In this document: in pieces, positions 63,019-64,000 of the stretch
Position numbering within the stretch: position 1 is the stretch's first letter
Layout of the letters: every line of letters starts with the position of its first letter
Assembly: GCF_008040165.1 (NCBI RefSeq)
Contig: NZ_VRUR01000002.1
Span: 186,001 to 250,000, forward strand
From: Flagellimonas hymeniacidonis
GTDB lineage: Bacteria > Bacteroidota > Bacteroidia > Flavobacteriales > Flavobacteriaceae
Direction of reading: 5' to 3'
Length of the DNA stretch: 64,000 nucleotides
Program-made: the position numbers and the translations under genes
The notes under the pieces: model-generated
What the model was told of the DNA's origin: nothing
The model's database searches: none
The model's input: the letters and a program-made list of their open reading frames with translations, nothing else

Positions 63019-64000
63019 TTATTTCCCGATATTGATATGTACGTAAGTCATAATCTCCCACTCGTTACCATTACCAAATCCAACTGGACTTACAATAGGT
63101 TCTTGTGAAAAAGTGTTGGGCGGTACCGCGTTTGGCAAATAACGTGGTGAAAACTCATTTAATGACCTCCATGTACCACGGATTCCTATTTGTGTACTTG
63201 GCAAAATAAACCAGTCTGGTTTGCCAAGAGTTGTAGAGATATCCAACATCAGTTGCACAGGGTATGTTAAGTTAAAATCTCGATGGTAATCAAATGGTCC
63301 CCAATCGTTGATTTTTTGTGTGTACTGTACTTTCCATTTCTTATAGAGCATTCGGACATCTCCGCCAAAACGTTTTATCAATCGATCACTATCTCCGTTA
63401 GCTTGCCCGTTGCCATAGTAGAAATTTCCAATTAAACCGAAATCCGAACCAAGTTTGGATACCATTCTGGAATGGACTTCCCATAAATCTTCAGCGGGAA
63501 CCGAATTTGGGAAAGCAAAGAAGGTCCTGTCGGCGTTGAAACCAATATGTGAATCAATGGTCGTAGGAAGGTGGCGGTATACAAACCCTAAGTTCATAGC
63601 GAACTTAGCATCTTCTGACCTATCATTATCCCACTCGTACATCCAAGTACCCGGGGTAGGGTCGAAAGTCAAGAGAATCTCACCGGCAGTGGTTTCTCTG
63701 TTAGCTCGAACGGAAAAGGGATCATCAAGATTGTTTCTTAACCTACCAGGGCCCTGCACATCTTGTGGCATAGCCTCTACCAATGGTTTTTGCCACATGA
63801 AATTGGGAGCAATTTGAAAATTTCCTGCGGCTATGGTAAATCCAGAAAATACACTGGTTACATTACCACTTCCAGTATCCCTTAATTTCCAACCGGTAAA
63901 AGTCATCGTTTGGTCAGCACCACCATTGGCGGCAAGTCCCATAATTGCCCCTTGACCGTACCAATTGAATTTTCCACCTTCGTAAGTAAGCTTAGCTTTA
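63019..64000 (-). CDS. Outer-membrane-type protein in the glucan locus, N-terminus outside window
   Basis: Open to the right edge, reading TYEGGKFNWYGQGAIMGLAA from the edge side; the ATG at 63942 is internal. 326 residues are visible. Features are Gly/aromatic-rich strands such as AMNLGFVYRHLPTTIDSHIG, LIGNFYYGNGQANGDSDRL, WKVQYTQKINDWGPFDYHRD and LPSTQIGIRGTWRSLNEFSP, ending EIMTYVHINIGK. Regularly alternating strands and a terminal short strand fit a beta-barrel or porin-type fold, but the C-terminal Phe typical of barrels is missing. It is not a SusD (no SusD helical repeats) and not a recognisable SusC end. Family unknown. Confidence 0.75.
   Translation of the reverse strand, partial: KAKLTYEGGKFNWYGQGAIMGLAANGGADQTMTFTGWKLRDTGSGNVTSVFSGFTIAAGNFQIAPNFMWQKPLVEAMPQDVQGPGRLRNNLDDPFSVRANRETTAGEILLTFDPTPGTWMYEWDNDRSEDAKFAMNLGFVYRHLPTTIDSHIGFNADRTFFAFPNSVPAEDLWEVHSRMVSKLGSDFGLIGNFYYGNGQANGDSDRLIKRFGGDVRMLYKKWKVQYTQKINDWGPFDYHRDFNLTYPVQLMLDISTTLGKPDWFILPSTQIGIRGTWRSLNEFSPRYLPNAVPPNTFSQEPIVSPVGFGNGNEWEIMTYVHINIGK

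Overview
The window reads as the chromosome of a marine flavobacterium (Bacteroidota, Flavobacteriaceae). Supporting signs are two proteins with type IX secretion (T9SS) type-B sorting tails, a fused SecDF, a Rho with a long low-complexity N-terminal insert, LruC-domain lipoproteins, a BT_3928-type DoxX/thioredoxin protein, promoters of the TTG-N19-TAnnTTTG form, an AT-rich genome with few Shine-Dalgarno sequences, and a beta-glucan (laminarin-type) utilisation locus. Genus cannot be fixed from the sequence alone. No rRNA, CRISPR array, insertion sequence or prophage is visible. No gene-free stretch exceeds about 300 bases.

Layout. 1-4.4 kb: two OmpA-family envelope proteins (the first cut by the window edge), a small carboxypeptidase-regulatory-like protein, a YtcJ-like amidohydrolase lipoprotein and a DUF2911 protein. 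4.6-14.3 kb: housekeeping genes on the plus strand (asnB, gyrB, an outer-membrane barrel, mdh, secDF), most followed by strong intrinsic terminators. The gyrB leader holds a cluster of DnaA-box-like sequences. 14.4-21.8 kb: a dense minus-strand run (HEAT-repeat protein, TfoX-N-like protein, two GNAT acetyltransferases, a two-domain ABC ATPase, DUF192, lgt, yidD, cysS, folE). 21.9-28.2 kb: two tandem paralogous T9SS-secreted proteins, a FadL/OmpP1-type barrel and a Gly/Trp- and Ser/Arg-rich lipoprotein. 28.3-30.5 kb: proS, two identical tRNA-Glu genes and rpsT. 30.5-36.3 kb: two LruC-domain lipoproteins preceded by a shared upstream element, then a seven-helix membrane protein and a lipoprotein of unknown role. 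36.4-49.8 kb: rho, DUF4293, two lipoproteins (one a PqqB-like metallo-hydrolase), a phosphodiesterase, truA, an MsbA-like exporter, DUF3667, cdaA (c-di-AMP synthase), folP, DUF1599, a DoxX protein, tpiA, prmA and clpS.

49.8-64 kb, all on the minus strand and running off the right edge, is a polysaccharide utilisation locus. In transcription order it encodes an outer-membrane-type protein (partial), a Big_2-containing surface lipoprotein, a GH16 endo-glucanase lipoprotein, a PKD lipoprotein with three near-identical carbohydrate-binding-like modules, a terminator, then GH3, GH17, GH30, a GPH-family sugar symporter, a small membrane protein with a probable C-terminal frameshift, and a second GH17 that lacks a signal peptide. 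GH16, GH17, GH30 and GH3 together fit degradation of beta-1,3-glucan with beta-1,6 branches (laminarin). The symporter next to a cytoplasmic GH17 suggests that some oligosaccharides are imported and finished inside the cell. SusC/SusD genes are not in the window and would be expected beyond position 64000.
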